The notes below the pieces were generated by a model. The model was not told where the DNA came from, ran no database searches, and was given only the letters and a program-made list of their open reading frames with translations. Positions 9,569-19,153 of a stretch of 64,000 bases of DNA are shown piece by piece. The DNA is from an uncultured Shewanella sp. (lineage in GTDB: Bacteria > Pseudomonadota > Gammaproteobacteria > Enterobacterales > Shewanellaceae), in the NCBI RefSeq assembly GCF_947497935.1, contig NZ_CANMIO010000001.1, positions 1 to 64,000 of the forward strand, given 5' to 3'. Made by a program: the position numbers and the translations under genes. Each line of letters starts with the position of its first letter. Position 1 is the stretch's first letter.

Positions 9569-9962
9569 AGATAGGTCTCATTTCGGCTGCGAAATAGGCG
9601 TTAAAGTGCGACTGGCAGCGGTTTCAGGGGGCCTGCAGATGCTGGCGGCCGTGCAGCTTACAGGATCTGCCTAAAAAGCGCTAATTATTAAACAATCAGC
9701 AGCTAAATAATCAGCTTAGCCTGTAAATTGTTTTTGCTGTTAATGAGTATGGCACTATATAGGGTTGAGGTTGGCCGTATTGATAACTGTTACGCGTTGA
9801 AATCGACTAATTTTGAAAAAAAATATCGATTGTGTGATTTTTGGGCAATTAAAAGATGTTGTATCAGCGCCGCATGTGTTAATCTCGCGCCCCTGAAAGT
9901 TCATCTACCGATTTTTACCAGCAAAATCTAGGTAAGGATTATACCTAATTCGGCGGTTTGTC
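9569..9962. other. Intergenic region upstream of rhlE and of the DUF3565 gene
   Basis: A 394-bp divergent intergenic region, AT-rich from about 9680 on. It must hold the rhlE promoter and long leader, plus the promoter of the small DUF3565 gene. No convincing hairpin, operator or coding region was seen; a 67-codon open frame at 9728-9931 lacks a ribosome-binding site and family resemblance. Confidence 0.5.
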
Positions 9963-10163
9963 ATGCTGCAGCCTATCGTGAGTTATCATCAAGATGATGA
10001 AGATCATTGGGTTGCCACTTTGTCTTGCGGTCATACTCAGCACGTACGCCATCGTCCTCCTTGGGAGCGACGAGATTGGGTGATTCACCGAGAAGGCAGA
10101 GATGCCATGCTTGGTTATAAACTGAATTGTAAGCTGTGTGAATTAGTGTCGGCAATGAAGTAA
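9963..10163 (+). CDS. DUF3565 domain protein
   Basis: Small (66-aa) protein with the DUF3565 pattern: an N-terminal QPIVSYHQDDEDHWVA-like strand pair, CGHTQHVRHRPPWE, and a C-terminal CKLCE. The Cys and His residues suggest metal binding. Function unknown. The ribosome-binding site is weak. No obvious operon partner. Confidence 0.85.
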   Translation: MLQPIVSYHQDDEDHWVATLSCGHTQHVRHRPPWERRDWVIHREGRDAMLGYKLNCKLCELVSAMK

Positions 10164-10368
10164 AACGCATGGCAATGTAAGGTGAGCATTAGCTCTGCGG
10201 TTTAGCAACAGAATTATGAACGTGAGAGTGATGCTTAGGGTGTTGGTCTTGCGTATTGATTGAGCTTAGCTATAACTATATCGGATTGGCTTTCCTCTTA
10301 TGGAGTCGTCTCAGGTGCGTAGTCTACTTGGCTCAAGTATTAGAATTATTGTTAGGAAAAAAAGTAAC

Positions 10369-10710
10369 ATGACACAAACTAAGAAGTATGATTTTCGCGT
10401 AGTAGCAGATGGCGCAACTTGGACCGGTCAGATCACTCGTCGTCAAACGGCACGAAAGATCGTGGTATCTAAAGCTAAGAAAGGTTTTGCCACAGAAGCA
10501 GAAGCGCAAGCTTGGGGTGAGACTGAGCTTAAATCATTCTTAGAGAACTTAATTAAGCGTAACGAGCGTAAGGCTAAGGCACGTGAAGAGCGTAACGAAG
10601 CGGCTGATGCTAAAGAATTAGCAGCTGATGCATGGCGCAGTGCGCGTCCAAGCAAAGAGTCTAGCTTTGATGAAGATAACCTAGATTATGAGTCTGACTC
10701 AGAAGGTTAA
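10369..10710 (+). CDS. DUF3622 domain protein
   Basis: Predicted 113-aa soluble, highly charged protein. The N-terminal beta-rich part (YDFRVVADGATWTGQITRR) and a middle helix with many Lys/Arg/Glu (FLENLIKRNERKAKAREER) match DUF3622, found in Shewanella and Vibrio; the tail is acidic. Function unknown. The frame opens upstream at 10300, but the ATG at 10369 has TTAGGA upstream and fits the family start. Confidence 0.8.
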   Translation: MTQTKKYDFRVVADGATWTGQITRRQTARKIVVSKAKKGFATEAEAQAWGETELKSFLENLIKRNERKAKAREERNEAADAKELAADAWRSARPSKESSFDEDNLDYESDSEG

Positions 10711-10760
10711 TCTTGATCAGCAAGTCTAATTTGTTTTAGCGATAGCTAAATAAATTGAGA

Positions 10761-10795
10761 AACCGCAGTAAGCCTAGCTTAGTGCGGTTTTTTTA
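10761..10795 (+). terminator. Rho-independent terminator
   Basis: Stem AACCGCA-TAAGC / GCTTA-TGCGGTT with a CTA loop and one G/G mismatch is followed by seven T. It follows the DUF3622 gene by about 50 bp. Confidence 0.9.
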
Positions 10796-10839
10796 TGTCT
10801 ACGATTTGTTGAGCTGTTTGTTTAATAAACCGTGATTTA

Positions 10840-10853
10840 TTGATCTAGCTCAA
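10840..10853. promoter_or_regulatory. FNR/EtrA-like site upstream of cydDC
   Basis: TTGATCTAGCTCAA matches the FNR-type consensus TTGAT-N4-ATCAA at 9 of 10 positions. It lies 211 bp upstream of cydD. In Shewanella the FNR homologue EtrA reads such sites, and cytochrome bd assembly genes are plausible oxygen-responsive targets. The match is by eye and the promoter is not located. Confidence 0.45.
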
Positions 10854-11063
10854 TTTTTGTGAGTCCGATAACATTTACTGCACTGATGTTTTATTCTGCG
10901 ATAAATGCCTGCGATACTGCGGCAATATTGAGATGTATTCTCGTTTTTGCGTTTTCAAATTTTGAACTTAAGCCCAGTATAAAAGTCTTTAAAAGGGCGA
11001 TATTTCAATTCGCAAAGATGCCTAGCATCGACTTACCTCCCACAGCCATTAGTCTGGAAGAAC

Positions 11064-12929
11064 ATGGATAAAACAGTAGAGAAAAAGCTTACTAAGTGGC
11101 TTAAACAGCAGAAAAAGGCCTGTGGCTTCTATCTGAATTTGTCGGTTTTTTTCGGTGTGTTAACCGGACTAAGTTTGATGTGCCAAGCCTGGCTTATCGC
11201 GACGGTTCTGCAAGGTATTATTATTGATGAGTTACCTAAGAGTGATTTCATTAATCACTTCTGGGCGCTGCTAGCGCTCACGGTTGTTCGTGGCGTGCTG
11301 GCTTTTGCTCGTGAACGCGCCAGTTTTCAGGCTGGAGCAAGACTTCGTGTGCAGATGCGCGGTGCGGTGCTCGATAAGTTAGCCTTGCTTGGTCCCGCTT
11401 TTATCAAAGGAAAACCCGCCGGTAGCTGGGCCAGTATCGTGCTGGAGCAAGTGGAAGATCTGCAAGATTTCTACGCTCGTTACCTGCCACAAGTGGTACT
11501 TGCGGGCTTCATTCCTTTAATTATTTTGGTCGCGGTATTTCCAATAAACTGGGCTGCGGGCCTTATTCTGTTGGCTACCGCTCCACTTATTCCTATGTTT
11601 ATGATCTTGGTTGGTATGGGGGCTGCTGATGCCAATCGTAAGAATTTCAGCGCGTTATCACGTTTAAGTGGCCATTTCATGGACCGGCTCAAAGGTCTGT
11701 CTACTCTGAAGTTATTCTATCAGGGCGAGAAAGAAGCCAGAGTTATCCGCAAGGCGTCGGAAGAGTTTCGTGAGCGCACCATGGCGGTGTTGCGGATGGC
11801 GTTTCTAAGCTCTGCGGTACTCGAGTTTTTCGCGGCGGTATCGATAGCGGTACTCGCTGTCTACTTCGGCTTTAGCTACTTACACCACCTCGACTTTGGT
11901 CATTATGGCGTTTCAATCAGTTTGTTTACTGGTTTGTTTGTGTTGATCTTAGCGCCCGAGTTTTATCAGCCTCTTAGAGATATGGGCACTCATTATCATG
12001 CCAAAGCGCAGGCGATTGGCGCAGCACAAGAGTTAATGGCGCTGCTTGATCACCCAACAGAGCAATACGGCGGTGATAAACAAGTTAACGGTGCAGTGGA
12101 TATCGAGGCTAGAGACGTATCTGTGTATAGCCTCGATGGCAGTCTGTTATTGGGGCCTGTCAGTTTCCAAGTAAAGGCTAATGAGCATGTCGCGATAGTT
12201 GGTCCTAGTGGCGCAGGCAAAACCAGTTTACTTAACGCCTTGCTGGGCTTCTTGCCTTACAAGGGACAACTTAAGATTGCGGGTACTGAGCTAAGCGAGT
12301 TATCGCTCGCGGATTGGCGTCAGCATTTGGCTTGGCTTGGCCAAGAACCACAGCTTTTCCATGGCACCTTGCGCGATAATATCGCCATGGGGCGAACCCT
12401 ATCGGATGACGCAATTTTTAAATTGTTAGAGAAGGCACAGATCTTAGACTTTGTTGAGCAGCAACCTCAAGGACTCGATTACCCGATTGGTGAGCAAACG
12501 GCTGGATTGTCAGTGGGGCAGGCGCAGCGGATCGCTTTGGCTCGGGCACTGGCTCTACAGACGCAGCTATTCATTCTCGATGAACCGACAGCGAGTTTAG
12601 ATAGTTTGAGCGAGCAGGCGGTACAAACCACCTTAATGGCTGCGATGCAGGGCAAGGCCTGTGTGATGGTTACCCATAGATTAGAGAATCTGAGCGCCAT
12701 GGATAAAGTCTTAGTGATGGATAAGGGCGTGATAGTGCAGCAGGGGAAATATGATGAGCTTGCCTCAAAGCCCGGCACCTTTAAACAGATGCTTGAGGAG
12801 GCCTCTAGTGTGAGTGAGTTTGATATTGACCTTGAACTCAGTCTTGAACTAGACACTCAAGCAACTGAAGCAACTGAAGCAACTGAAGCTGCGCCTAGAC
12901 AGCAAACTCAAGGCGAGGGAGATAAGTAA
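11064..12929 (+). CDS. cydD: CydD, ABC transporter subunit for cytochrome bd assembly
   Basis: Inner-membrane half-transporter (621 aa). The N-terminal exporter-type membrane domain (about residues 20-330, six hydrophobic segments) is followed by an ATPase domain with P-loop GPSGAGKTS, signature LSVGQAQRIALARAL and Walker B LFILDEPTASLD. With CydC it forms a heterodimer required for cytochrome bd oxidase maturation; thiol (cysteine/glutathione) export and haem transport have both been proposed. The C-terminus carries a short acidic extension with Ala-Thr-Glu repeats coded by CAACTGAAG-type 9-mers (about 12860-12890). Its stop overlaps the cydC start (TAATG). Confidence 0.95.
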   Translation: MDKTVEKKLTKWLKQQKKACGFYLNLSVFFGVLTGLSLMCQAWLIATVLQGIIIDELPKSDFINHFWALLALTVVRGVLAFARERASFQAGARLRVQMRGAVLDKLALLGPAFIKGKPAGSWASIVLEQVEDLQDFYARYLPQVVLAGFIPLIILVAVFPINWAAGLILLATAPLIPMFMILVGMGAADANRKNFSALSRLSGHFMDRLKGLSTLKLFYQGEKEARVIRKASEEFRERTMAVLRMAFLSSAVLEFFAAVSIAVLAVYFGFSYLHHLDFGHYGVSISLFTGLFVLILAPEFYQPLRDMGTHYHAKAQAIGAAQELMALLDHPTEQYGGDKQVNGAVDIEARDVSVYSLDGSLLLGPVSFQVKANEHVAIVGPSGAGKTSLLNALLGFLPYKGQLKIAGTELSELSLADWRQHLAWLGQEPQLFHGTLRDNIAMGRTLSDDAIFKLLEKAQILDFVEQQPQGLDYPIGEQTAGLSVGQAQRIALARALALQTQLFILDEPTASLDSLSEQAVQTTLMAAMQGKACVMVTHRLENLSAMDKVLVMDKGVIVQQGKYDELASKPGTFKQMLEEASSVSEFDIDLELSLELDTQATEATEATEAAPRQQTQGEGDK

Positions 12930-14668
12930 TGAGAGCACTATTTCCTTATATTAAACGCTTTAAAAGCCAATGGTTTATGATGTTTATCGGCCTGTTTTTA
13001 AGCGTAACAACTTTGATGGCCGGGATCGGACTATTATCGCTATCGGGTTGGTTTTTGTCGGCGGCAGCTGTTGCCGGTTTGACGGTGGCTACAGCGCAAA
13101 CATTTAACTATTTCTCTCCAGCAGGGGGCGTTCGCTTCTTATCGATAGTGCGAACTGCCAGTCGTTACGGCGAGCGTTTGGCGACCCACGAGGCAACCTT
13201 TAGCCTGCTGACGGACCTGCGTTGCTGGGTCTGGAATAAGTTACTGCCGCTGAGCGCCAAAAATTTACAAGGGGTGCGCCAAGGCGATCTACTTAACCGC
13301 TTAGTCGCCGATATTGATACCTTAGATCATCTGTATCTGCGTTTAATCACGCCGTTAGCGGCCTCATTATTGATGATGCTGGCGCTGTACTTTTTTGTGG
13401 GGCATTTCGATCCAGAACTGGCCCGCACCTTATGCAGTCTGCTGTTAGCGGTTTGGCTATTACTGCCTACGACCTTTTACTTTCTTGGCCGTAAACCGGG
13501 TATTGCTCAGCTAGAGAGCAAACGACAGTTAAGAGTTCAGCTATTGGAGTACCTGCAAGGTCAGGCCGAGCTGACTCTGTTTGGCGCACAAAAGGCCTAT
13601 AGAGACAGGCTTAATCAGGCGCAGAGCGTGATGATTAATAGCCAAAATGCCATGAATCGTGTAACGGCACTGAGCCAAGCTTGCTTGATTTTGTGTCATG
13701 GCTTTGCCGTGCTGCTGATGCTGTATTTGGCGGCAACCGGTGTAGGCAGTGCGGTGCCTCCGGGGCCAAGACTGGCCATGATAGTCTTCTTAACTATGGC
13801 GACAATCGAGATGATGATGCCACTCGCTGGTGCCTTCCAACATCTGTCGGCCTGTAGTTCTGCAGCGACACGACTCAATGAGGTCGTGGAGCAGAGCCCA
13901 AGCGTTACTTTCGCTCAGCAAGCAAGTGTAGAGATAACTTGCGGTAATGTCGCATTTAACCAAGTCACCTTCGGTTATGTGCAAAATCAAACTGTGCTAA
14001 AGGAACTCAACCTTGAGATCCCTGCGGGGAAAAAGGTCGCCCTGCTAGGGCAAACAGGCTGTGGTAAGTCGAGCCTATTGTCACTTCTAACCCGAGAGTG
14101 GTTGCCAAAACAAGGGCTTATTACTATCGACGGTCATGATGTGGCGGACTATACCGAGCAGCAACTGCGCCAAGCTATGTCTGTAGTGAGTCAGCGGATC
14201 TACCTTTTCAGCGGTAGCTTGCGCGATAACTTAGCTTTAGCCATCGAGGGAGCGACTCGTAAGGATGATGAAAAGCTGATAGCTGTGCTACAAAAGGTGG
14301 GTTTAGACAGCTTATTGCAGGGGGACAAGCCCCTAGATACTTGGATAGGTGAGGGCGGTCGACAACTCTCAGGTGGTGAGCAGCGCCGGATCGGTGTGGC
14401 AAGGGTATTGCTCAGAGATGCGCCTATTTTGCTTCTTGATGAGCCAACCGAGGGCCTAGATAAGCGCACAGAGCGTGAAATCCTGCGTCTGCTGTTCGAG
14501 TTCGCCGAGGGCAAGACTATGCTGATGATCAGCCACCGTTTAACAGCCATGAATAAGATGGATACTATTCACGTGATGGAGCAAGGCGTGATTCGTGCAA
14601 GTGGTTGTCATGGTGAGCTACTCGAGCAAGATGCTTACTATAGCAGTCTGCACCAGAGATTAAGTTAG
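12929..14668 (+). CDS. cydC: CydC, ABC transporter subunit for cytochrome bd assembly
   Basis: Second half-transporter (579 aa): an exporter-type transmembrane domain (about 15-310), then an ATPase with P-loop GQTGCGKSS, signature LSGGEQRRIGVARVLL and Walker B LLLDEPTEGLD. It starts on the A of the cydD stop (TAATG), with GAGGGAGAT upstream, so translation is coupled and the subunits are made in equal amounts. Confidence 0.95.
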   Translation: MRALFPYIKRFKSQWFMMFIGLFLSVTTLMAGIGLLSLSGWFLSAAAVAGLTVATAQTFNYFSPAGGVRFLSIVRTASRYGERLATHEATFSLLTDLRCWVWNKLLPLSAKNLQGVRQGDLLNRLVADIDTLDHLYLRLITPLAASLLMMLALYFFVGHFDPELARTLCSLLLAVWLLLPTTFYFLGRKPGIAQLESKRQLRVQLLEYLQGQAELTLFGAQKAYRDRLNQAQSVMINSQNAMNRVTALSQACLILCHGFAVLLMLYLAATGVGSAVPPGPRLAMIVFLTMATIEMMMPLAGAFQHLSACSSAATRLNEVVEQSPSVTFAQQASVEITCGNVAFNQVTFGYVQNQTVLKELNLEIPAGKKVALLGQTGCGKSSLLSLLTREWLPKQGLITIDGHDVADYTEQQLRQAMSVVSQRIYLFSGSLRDNLALAIEGATRKDDEKLIAVLQKVGLDSLLQGDKPLDTWIGEGGRQLSGGEQRRIGVARVLLRDAPILLLDEPTEGLDKRTEREILRLLFEFAEGKTMLMISHRLTAMNKMDTIHVMEQGVIRASGCHGELLEQDAYYSSLHQRLS

Positions 14669-14712
14669 TACTGGTAAAACGATTAGCAGTAATCGAGTTG
14701 TCGGCATGAATC

Positions 14713-14742
14713 AAAAAGCCCTGTCAGTGACAGGGCTTTTTT
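14713..14742. terminator. Bidirectional rho-independent terminator
   Basis: AAAAAGCCCTGTCA / TGACAGGGCTTTTT with a single-base loop lies between the convergent cydC and chemoreceptor genes. Confidence 0.95.
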
Positions 14743-14764
14743 ATGTTCCACTTGGTTACGGAAA

Positions 14765-16645
14765 CTAAATCTTAAAACGAGACACTCGTTCACTTAAGCC
14801 ACTCGAAGTCTGTAGCATCTGCACCGCATTGTCACTCACCTCTTGAGTTTGCGATGACAATTGATGCGATGTATCGCTAATCGCTTGAGTGTTACGGCTG
14901 ATGTCCTCTGAAACGGCGCGTTGTTCTTCTGCGGCGCTGGCGATTTGGATTGCCATATCGGAGATCTCGGTGATTGAATTGGTAATGCTCTCTAGGCTCA
15001 GCTTGGCTTGGTTAGCAAACTCGACACTGTTGTGGGCAATATCAGTGCTCGAAGCCATAGACGCTACCGCTTTCTGACTGTTCTGCTGCAAGGTGGCGAT
15101 CATGGCGCGGATCTCTTCGGTAGAGTCTTGAGTGCGGTGACTCAGTACACGTACCTCATCGGCAACCACGGCAAAGCCTCGACCTTGTTCTCCTGCGCGC
15201 GCAGCTTCAATGGCGGCGTTAAGAGCAAGCAAGTTGGTTTGCTCGGCAATTGCTTGAATGGTTGAGAGGATCTGGTTGATCTCGGTAGCGTTCTCTTCGA
15301 GTGCAGAAACTACCTTAGATGCATCACCAAGTTGCTCCGATAAAAGCTCGATAGAATCGCTACTCTTAACGATAACTTGGTTACCCTCAACGCAAGCTTG
15401 GGTCGATACATGAGCTGCATTGGCTGTCATCTCGGCATGATTGGCGACTTCGCTGGCGGTTGCTGACATTTCATGGATGGCGGTGGCGATTTGATCCACA
15501 TCTTGATGTTGGCCATTGACCCCATCACTGGCTTTAGTGGCAATGTCTGCAGACTCATGGATCTGCTTGATCAACTGCTCGGTATCATCGGAAATCGCCT
15601 TAATCATCAGCTGTAGGCTGGCTAGGAAACGGTTCATATGGCGTTCGAGCTGACCAATTTCATCTTCTCTATTGGCCGCAAAGCGTTGGGTTAGGTCTCC
15701 ATCGCCTTTCGATAGGGTCTCAATCGCAAGACTAAGTTGCTGCAGTGGCTTAAACAGGTAGCTTACGGCGACTGAAGCTATCAACAAAATGATGATGGCT
15801 AATATTGTGACTGCAAACAGTGATTGTTGGATTTGCTGTTCTATCGCCTGATAGGCGAGGCTCTTGTCTTCGACTAAGCCTAAGGTCCAATTTGTGCCCT
15901 TAAGCGGCGTTAAACGGATCAGCTTTTGTTCGCCATCTTGCCACTCTATCGTATCAATTTCACCGCTATTACGCAGGGACTGAATCATCGACTGAGTCAA
16001 TTGTTGCGATAAACGTTTAGCGTCTTGCTGAGCATAGCTCCTATCTCTGAAGGCTAGGATCTTATTATTTTCATCGAGTAGGAAAGCAAAACCTGAGTTG
16101 GTGATATTGAGATTGTCGATCTGCTCCGTGATATAGGCAATGCTTAAGTCAGCAGCTAACACCCCAGATACTAGGCCGTTAAAGCGCTTAGCTAAGGTCA
16201 CAACGGTATCGCCAGAGATATCGACGTATGGCCTTGTGGTGATGATCTCGTGGCTATTGTAGGCATCTCGGTACCAAGGTCGGCTTCGTCCATCGAAATC
16301 GACTGGGATCTCAACGGTTTTGTCGCCAGAGATCACCTGACCGCTTTCTAGTCCCATATAAAGATTAATGAAGCCGCCAGCATGAATGCTGAGTTCGAGC
16401 TCTTTAGCATTGTCTAGGCCATTCTTTAAAGGGGCTTCATTAGCACTTATAATACGCTTCTTATCTGCTAACCAACTGAAAATGTTATTACTCACCGCCT
16501 CGGCTTGGAGTGAAAAACGGGTCGCGATAGCATTCTCGGTTTGTAGGTTTAGTTGCTTAGTTGCGATAAGGGCTAGAGTTGCTGTTATCGTGACGATAAC
16601 GAGCAACACGGCAAGTTGTATCTTGTGCTTAATTGTAAGAGTCAT
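14765..16645 (-). CDS. Methyl-accepting chemotaxis protein, dCache type (copy 1)
   Basis: Membrane chemoreceptor (626 aa). TM1 is at about residues 9-29, a periplasmic dCache sensor at about 30-275 (with the ligand-pocket-type motif [10 protein letters not shown]), TM2 at about 278-298, HAMP at about 300-352 and a signalling coiled coil at about 360-626. The hairpin tip is [19 protein letters not shown] followed by [13 protein letters not shown]. There is no C-terminal CheR-docking pentapeptide. It signals to CheA/CheW; ligand unknown. Its closest relative is the adjacent receptor at 16918-18798, with which it shares start, architecture and a 116-bp identical block. Confidence 0.95.
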   Translation of the reverse strand: MTLTIKHKIQLAVLLVIVTITATLALIATKQLNLQTENAIATRFSLQAEAVSNNIFSWLADKKRIISANEAPLKNGLDNAKELELSIHAGGFINLYMGLESGQVISGDKTVEIPVDFDGRSRPWYRDAYNSHEIITTRPYVDISGDTVVTLAKRFNGLVSGVLAADLSIAYITEQIDNLNITNSGFAFLLDENNKILAFRDRSYAQQDAKRLSQQLTQSMIQSLRNSGEIDTIEWQDGEQKLIRLTPLKGTNWTLGLVEDKSLAYQAIEQQIQQSLFAVTILAIIILLIASVAVSYLFKPLQQLSLAIETLSKGDGDLTQRFAANREDEIGQLERHMNRFLASLQLMIKAISDDTEQLIKQIHESADIATKASDGVNGQHQDVDQIATAIHEMSATASEVANHAEMTANAAHVSTQACVEGNQVIVKSSDSIELLSEQLGDASKVVSALEENATEINQILSTIQAIAEQTNLLALNAAIEAARAGEQGRGFAVVADEVRVLSHRTQDSTEEIRAMIATLQQNSQKAVASMASSTDIAHNSVEFANQAKLSLESITNSITEISDMAIQIASAAEEQRAVSEDISRNTQAISDTSHQLSSQTQEVSDNAVQMLQTSSGLSERVSRFKI

Positions 16646-16868
16646 TTTTATATTATTGACTGACGAGTCAATAACCTAGAGCGGTTATAGCTGTCAGTTC
16701 TGCAAGGTCTTGTTGAGAGTGGGCGGATTATAATTGAAGATATTTAATTGAGCATTTGAATCATTTCGTCTGTGAGAGATCCATCTCAAATTATTAATAA
16801 GTTACATCAAAATTATTGATGATATTTTAACAAGCTGCGGGCTTGATGATGTAAAAGTATAGGTTAAC

Positions 16869-16896
16869 AAAAAGCCCTGTTTAAACAGGGCTTCTT
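16869..16896 (-). terminator. Terminator of the upstream chemoreceptor gene
   Basis: GCCCTGTTT / AAACAGGGC stem with five A on the left, which gives a U tract on the minus strand. It lies 20 bp past the stop codon of the second receptor. The remaining intergenic sequence (16646-16868) is AT-rich and must contain the promoter of copy 1. Confidence 0.9.
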
Positions 16897-16917
16897 AGTC
16901 GATTACAGTCTGACAGT

Positions 16918-18798
16918 TTAGATCTTAAAGCGTGAGACCCGATCGCTTAATTCACTTGAGGTTTGTAACATCATCTGTGCGTTGTCACTGACCTCTTGCG
17001 TTTGGTGCGATAGCTGATTAGACGTATCACTGATCGCCTGTGTGTTACGGCTGATATCTTCAGATACAGCCCGTTGCTCTTCAGCTGCGCTAGCAATTTG
17101 GGTGGCCATATCAGAAATCTCAGTAATCGAGTCGGTGATCCGTTCTAGACTCTCCTTTGCCTGATTGGCAAACACAACACTAGATTTAGCAATATCCGTA
17201 CTTGATGCCATTGAAGACACTGCTTGCTGACTGTTTTGCTGCAATGTTGCGATCATGGAGCGGATCTCTTCAGTAGAGTCTTGAGTGCGATGACTCAGTA
17301 CACGTACCTCATCGGCAACCACGGCAAAGCCTCGACCTTGTTCTCCTGCGCGCGCAGCTTCAATGGCGGCGTTAAGAGCAAGCAAGTTGGTTTGCTCGGC
17401 AATTGCCTGAATGGTTGAGAGGATCTGGTTGATCTCTGTGGCATTTTCTTCGAGTGCAGAAACCACTTTTGAGGCATCACCAAGTTGCTGTGATAGTTGC
17501 TCAATCGAATCGCTGCTCTTCACTATCACCTCATTACCTTCTACGCAGGCTTGGGTTGATACTTGAGCCGCGCTGGCTGTCATCTCGGCATGATTAGCGA
17601 CTTCGCTTGCGGTGGCTGACATTTCGTGGATTGCCGTTGCAATTTGATCTACGTCTTGATGTTGACCGTTAACTCCGTCACTGGCTTTAGCAGCAATATC
17701 TGAAGATTCGTTGATCTGCTTGATTAACTGTTCGGTATCACTAGAGATCGCTCTAACCATCAGCTGTAGACTTTCTAGGAAGCGGTTCATATGGCTCTCT
17801 AGTTGGCCAATTTCGTCTTGCGTTCTTGCTGCAAAACGTTGAGTTAGATCCCCATCGCCTTTAGATAAGGTTTCAATCGCATCAGATAGTTGCTGCAACG
17901 GTTTAAACATGTGGTTAACGATAAAAGAAGCGATAATCAAGATGATAAACGCAAGTATGACGACAACAATAAGCTTGTTGATGACTTGTTCTTCGATCGC
18001 TTGATAAGCTAAATTTTTATCCTCAACTAAACCTAAGGTCCAGTTTGTTCCTTTCAGTTTGGTCAATCGCAGAATCTTTTCACTGCCATCTTGCCATTCA
18101 ATCGTGGTGATTTCGCCTAGATTACGTATTGATTCAATATTGGAGGGGGTCAATGTCTGAGCAAGACGATTCGCATCTTTTTGAGCATAGCCAGTGTCTC
18201 GGTAAGCAAGGACCTTGTTATTTTCATCTAGTAAGAAAGCAAAACCGGCGTTATCGATCTGCAGGTTATTAATTTGCTCGGTAATATAGCCGATGCTTAG
18301 ATCGGCAGCCAGAACACCATTCATCGCGCCATTAAAACGTTGGGCAAGTGTCACCACGGCAGCGCCAGTAATATCAATATAGGGCGGCGTGATAATCATA
18401 GACGAGCTGCTATAGGCTTGCTGATACCACGGACGAGTAAGTGGGTCATAATCTTCAGGCCAAGGCTGGCTCTTATCACCAGAGATTATATCGCCAGTAT
18501 CAAAACCTGCGTATACATCGATAAAGCCACCGCTATGGATCGATAGCCATAATTCTCTATCACTGTCTAGACCGCGTTTAATGCGTGACTCGTTAGCCTT
18601 AACGATGCGCTTCTTATCTTCTAACCAGCTGAAAATGTTGTTACTTACTGACTCGGCTTGTAGGTTGAACCGAGTTGAAATCGCCATTTCAGTATCATGA
18701 GTAAGTTGAAGAGTCGACAGCGTGGCCAGCGTGGTGCTAATGGCAAGAATTGTCATTAACACGGCTAGTTGAATTTTGTGTTTTATGGTTAGATTCAT
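16918..18798 (-). CDS. Methyl-accepting chemotaxis protein, dCache type (copy 2)
   Basis: Chemoreceptor (about 626 aa from the ATG) with the same plan as its neighbour: TM1, periplasmic dCache sensor with [11 protein letters not shown]2 (about 278-298), HAMP, and signalling domain with the same hairpin tip. The sensor domains differ much more than the signalling domains, so ligand range has probably diverged since duplication. A GTG at 18810 extends the frame by four codons, but the ATG at 18798 aligns with the start of copy 1 (both ATG, then [12 protein letters not shown]). Confidence 0.95.
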   Translation of the reverse strand: MNLTIKHKIQLAVLMTILAISTTLATLSTLQLTHDTEMAISTRFNLQAESVSNNIFSWLEDKKRIVKANESRIKRGLDSDRELWLSIHSGGFIDVYAGFDTGDIISGDKSQPWPEDYDPLTRPWYQQAYSSSSMIITPPYIDITGAAVVTLAQRFNGAMNGVLAADLSIGYITEQINNLQIDNAGFAFLLDENNKVLAYRDTGYAQKDANRLAQTLTPSNIESIRNLGEITTIEWQDGSEKILRLTKLKGTNWTLGLVEDKNLAYQAIEEQVINKLIVVVILAFIILIIASFIVNHMFKPLQQLSDAIETLSKGDGDLTQRFAARTQDEIGQLESHMNRFLESLQLMVRAISSDTEQLIKQINESSDIAAKASDGVNGQHQDVDQIATAIHEMSATASEVANHAEMTASAAQVSTQACVEGNEVIVKSSDSIEQLSQQLGDASKVVSALEENATEINQILSTIQAIAEQTNLLALNAAIEAARAGEQGRGFAVVADEVRVLSHRTQDSTEEIRSMIATLQQNSQQAVSSMASSTDIAKSSVVFANQAKESLERITDSITEISDMATQIASAAEEQRAVSEDISRNTQAISDTSNQLSHQTQEVSDNAQMMLQTSSELSDRVSRFKI

Positions 18799-19070
18799 TT
18801 TATATACCACTAATAAAATCAGTTTTAATTAGTTGCTTAGGCTGAAAAATAATAAAAGAGTAGAGCAAAAGAGAGATTTAAAATCAGCAGGATTATAGAG
18901 CAATTATTTTAACCAAGTATATCAATAATGTAATAATTGAGAGAGTTATCTCAAATAATATACAATTACCTAACCTGTTGTTAATTAAAAGTCTAATACA
19001 CTTGTTTAGTCATGTGAATAACGCGCTTAGCATGACTTTAATACTGAGGCATTTTCCTATGACGACAGAA
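18799..19070. other. AT-rich intergenic region upstream of chemoreceptor copy 2
   Basis: About 270 bp of AT-rich sequence upstream of the second receptor. It should contain its promoter, but no clear sigma-70 or sigma-28 (FliA-type) element could be picked by eye. Confidence 0.4.
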
Positions 19071-19102
19071 TAAAAAGGCCGACTACATAAGTAATCGGCC
19101 TG
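19071..19102 (-). terminator. Rho-independent terminator of putA
   Basis: AGGCCGA-TAC / GTA-TCGGCCT stem with one mismatch and an A run on the left, which reads as a U tract on the minus strand. It lies 52 bp beyond the putA stop codon. Confidence 0.85.
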
Positions 19103-19153
19103 TTTTGCTAGAGCTTTAGCTGCTCAAGCAATTTATCTCAAGCTTTAGCGTCT

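Noticed and set aside
9728..9931. 67-codon open frame upstream of the DUF3565 gene
   Set aside because: No ribosome-binding site, odd composition, lies in a regulatory gap.
10859..11071. 70-codon open frame overlapping the cydD start
   Set aside because: No ribosome-binding site or family resemblance; it overlaps the cydD start and promoter region.
15008..15265. Open frame antisense to the chemoreceptor tip, also present at 17224-17418
   Set aside because: Conserved between the two places only because the receptor DNA is duplicated there; a shadow of the coding strand.
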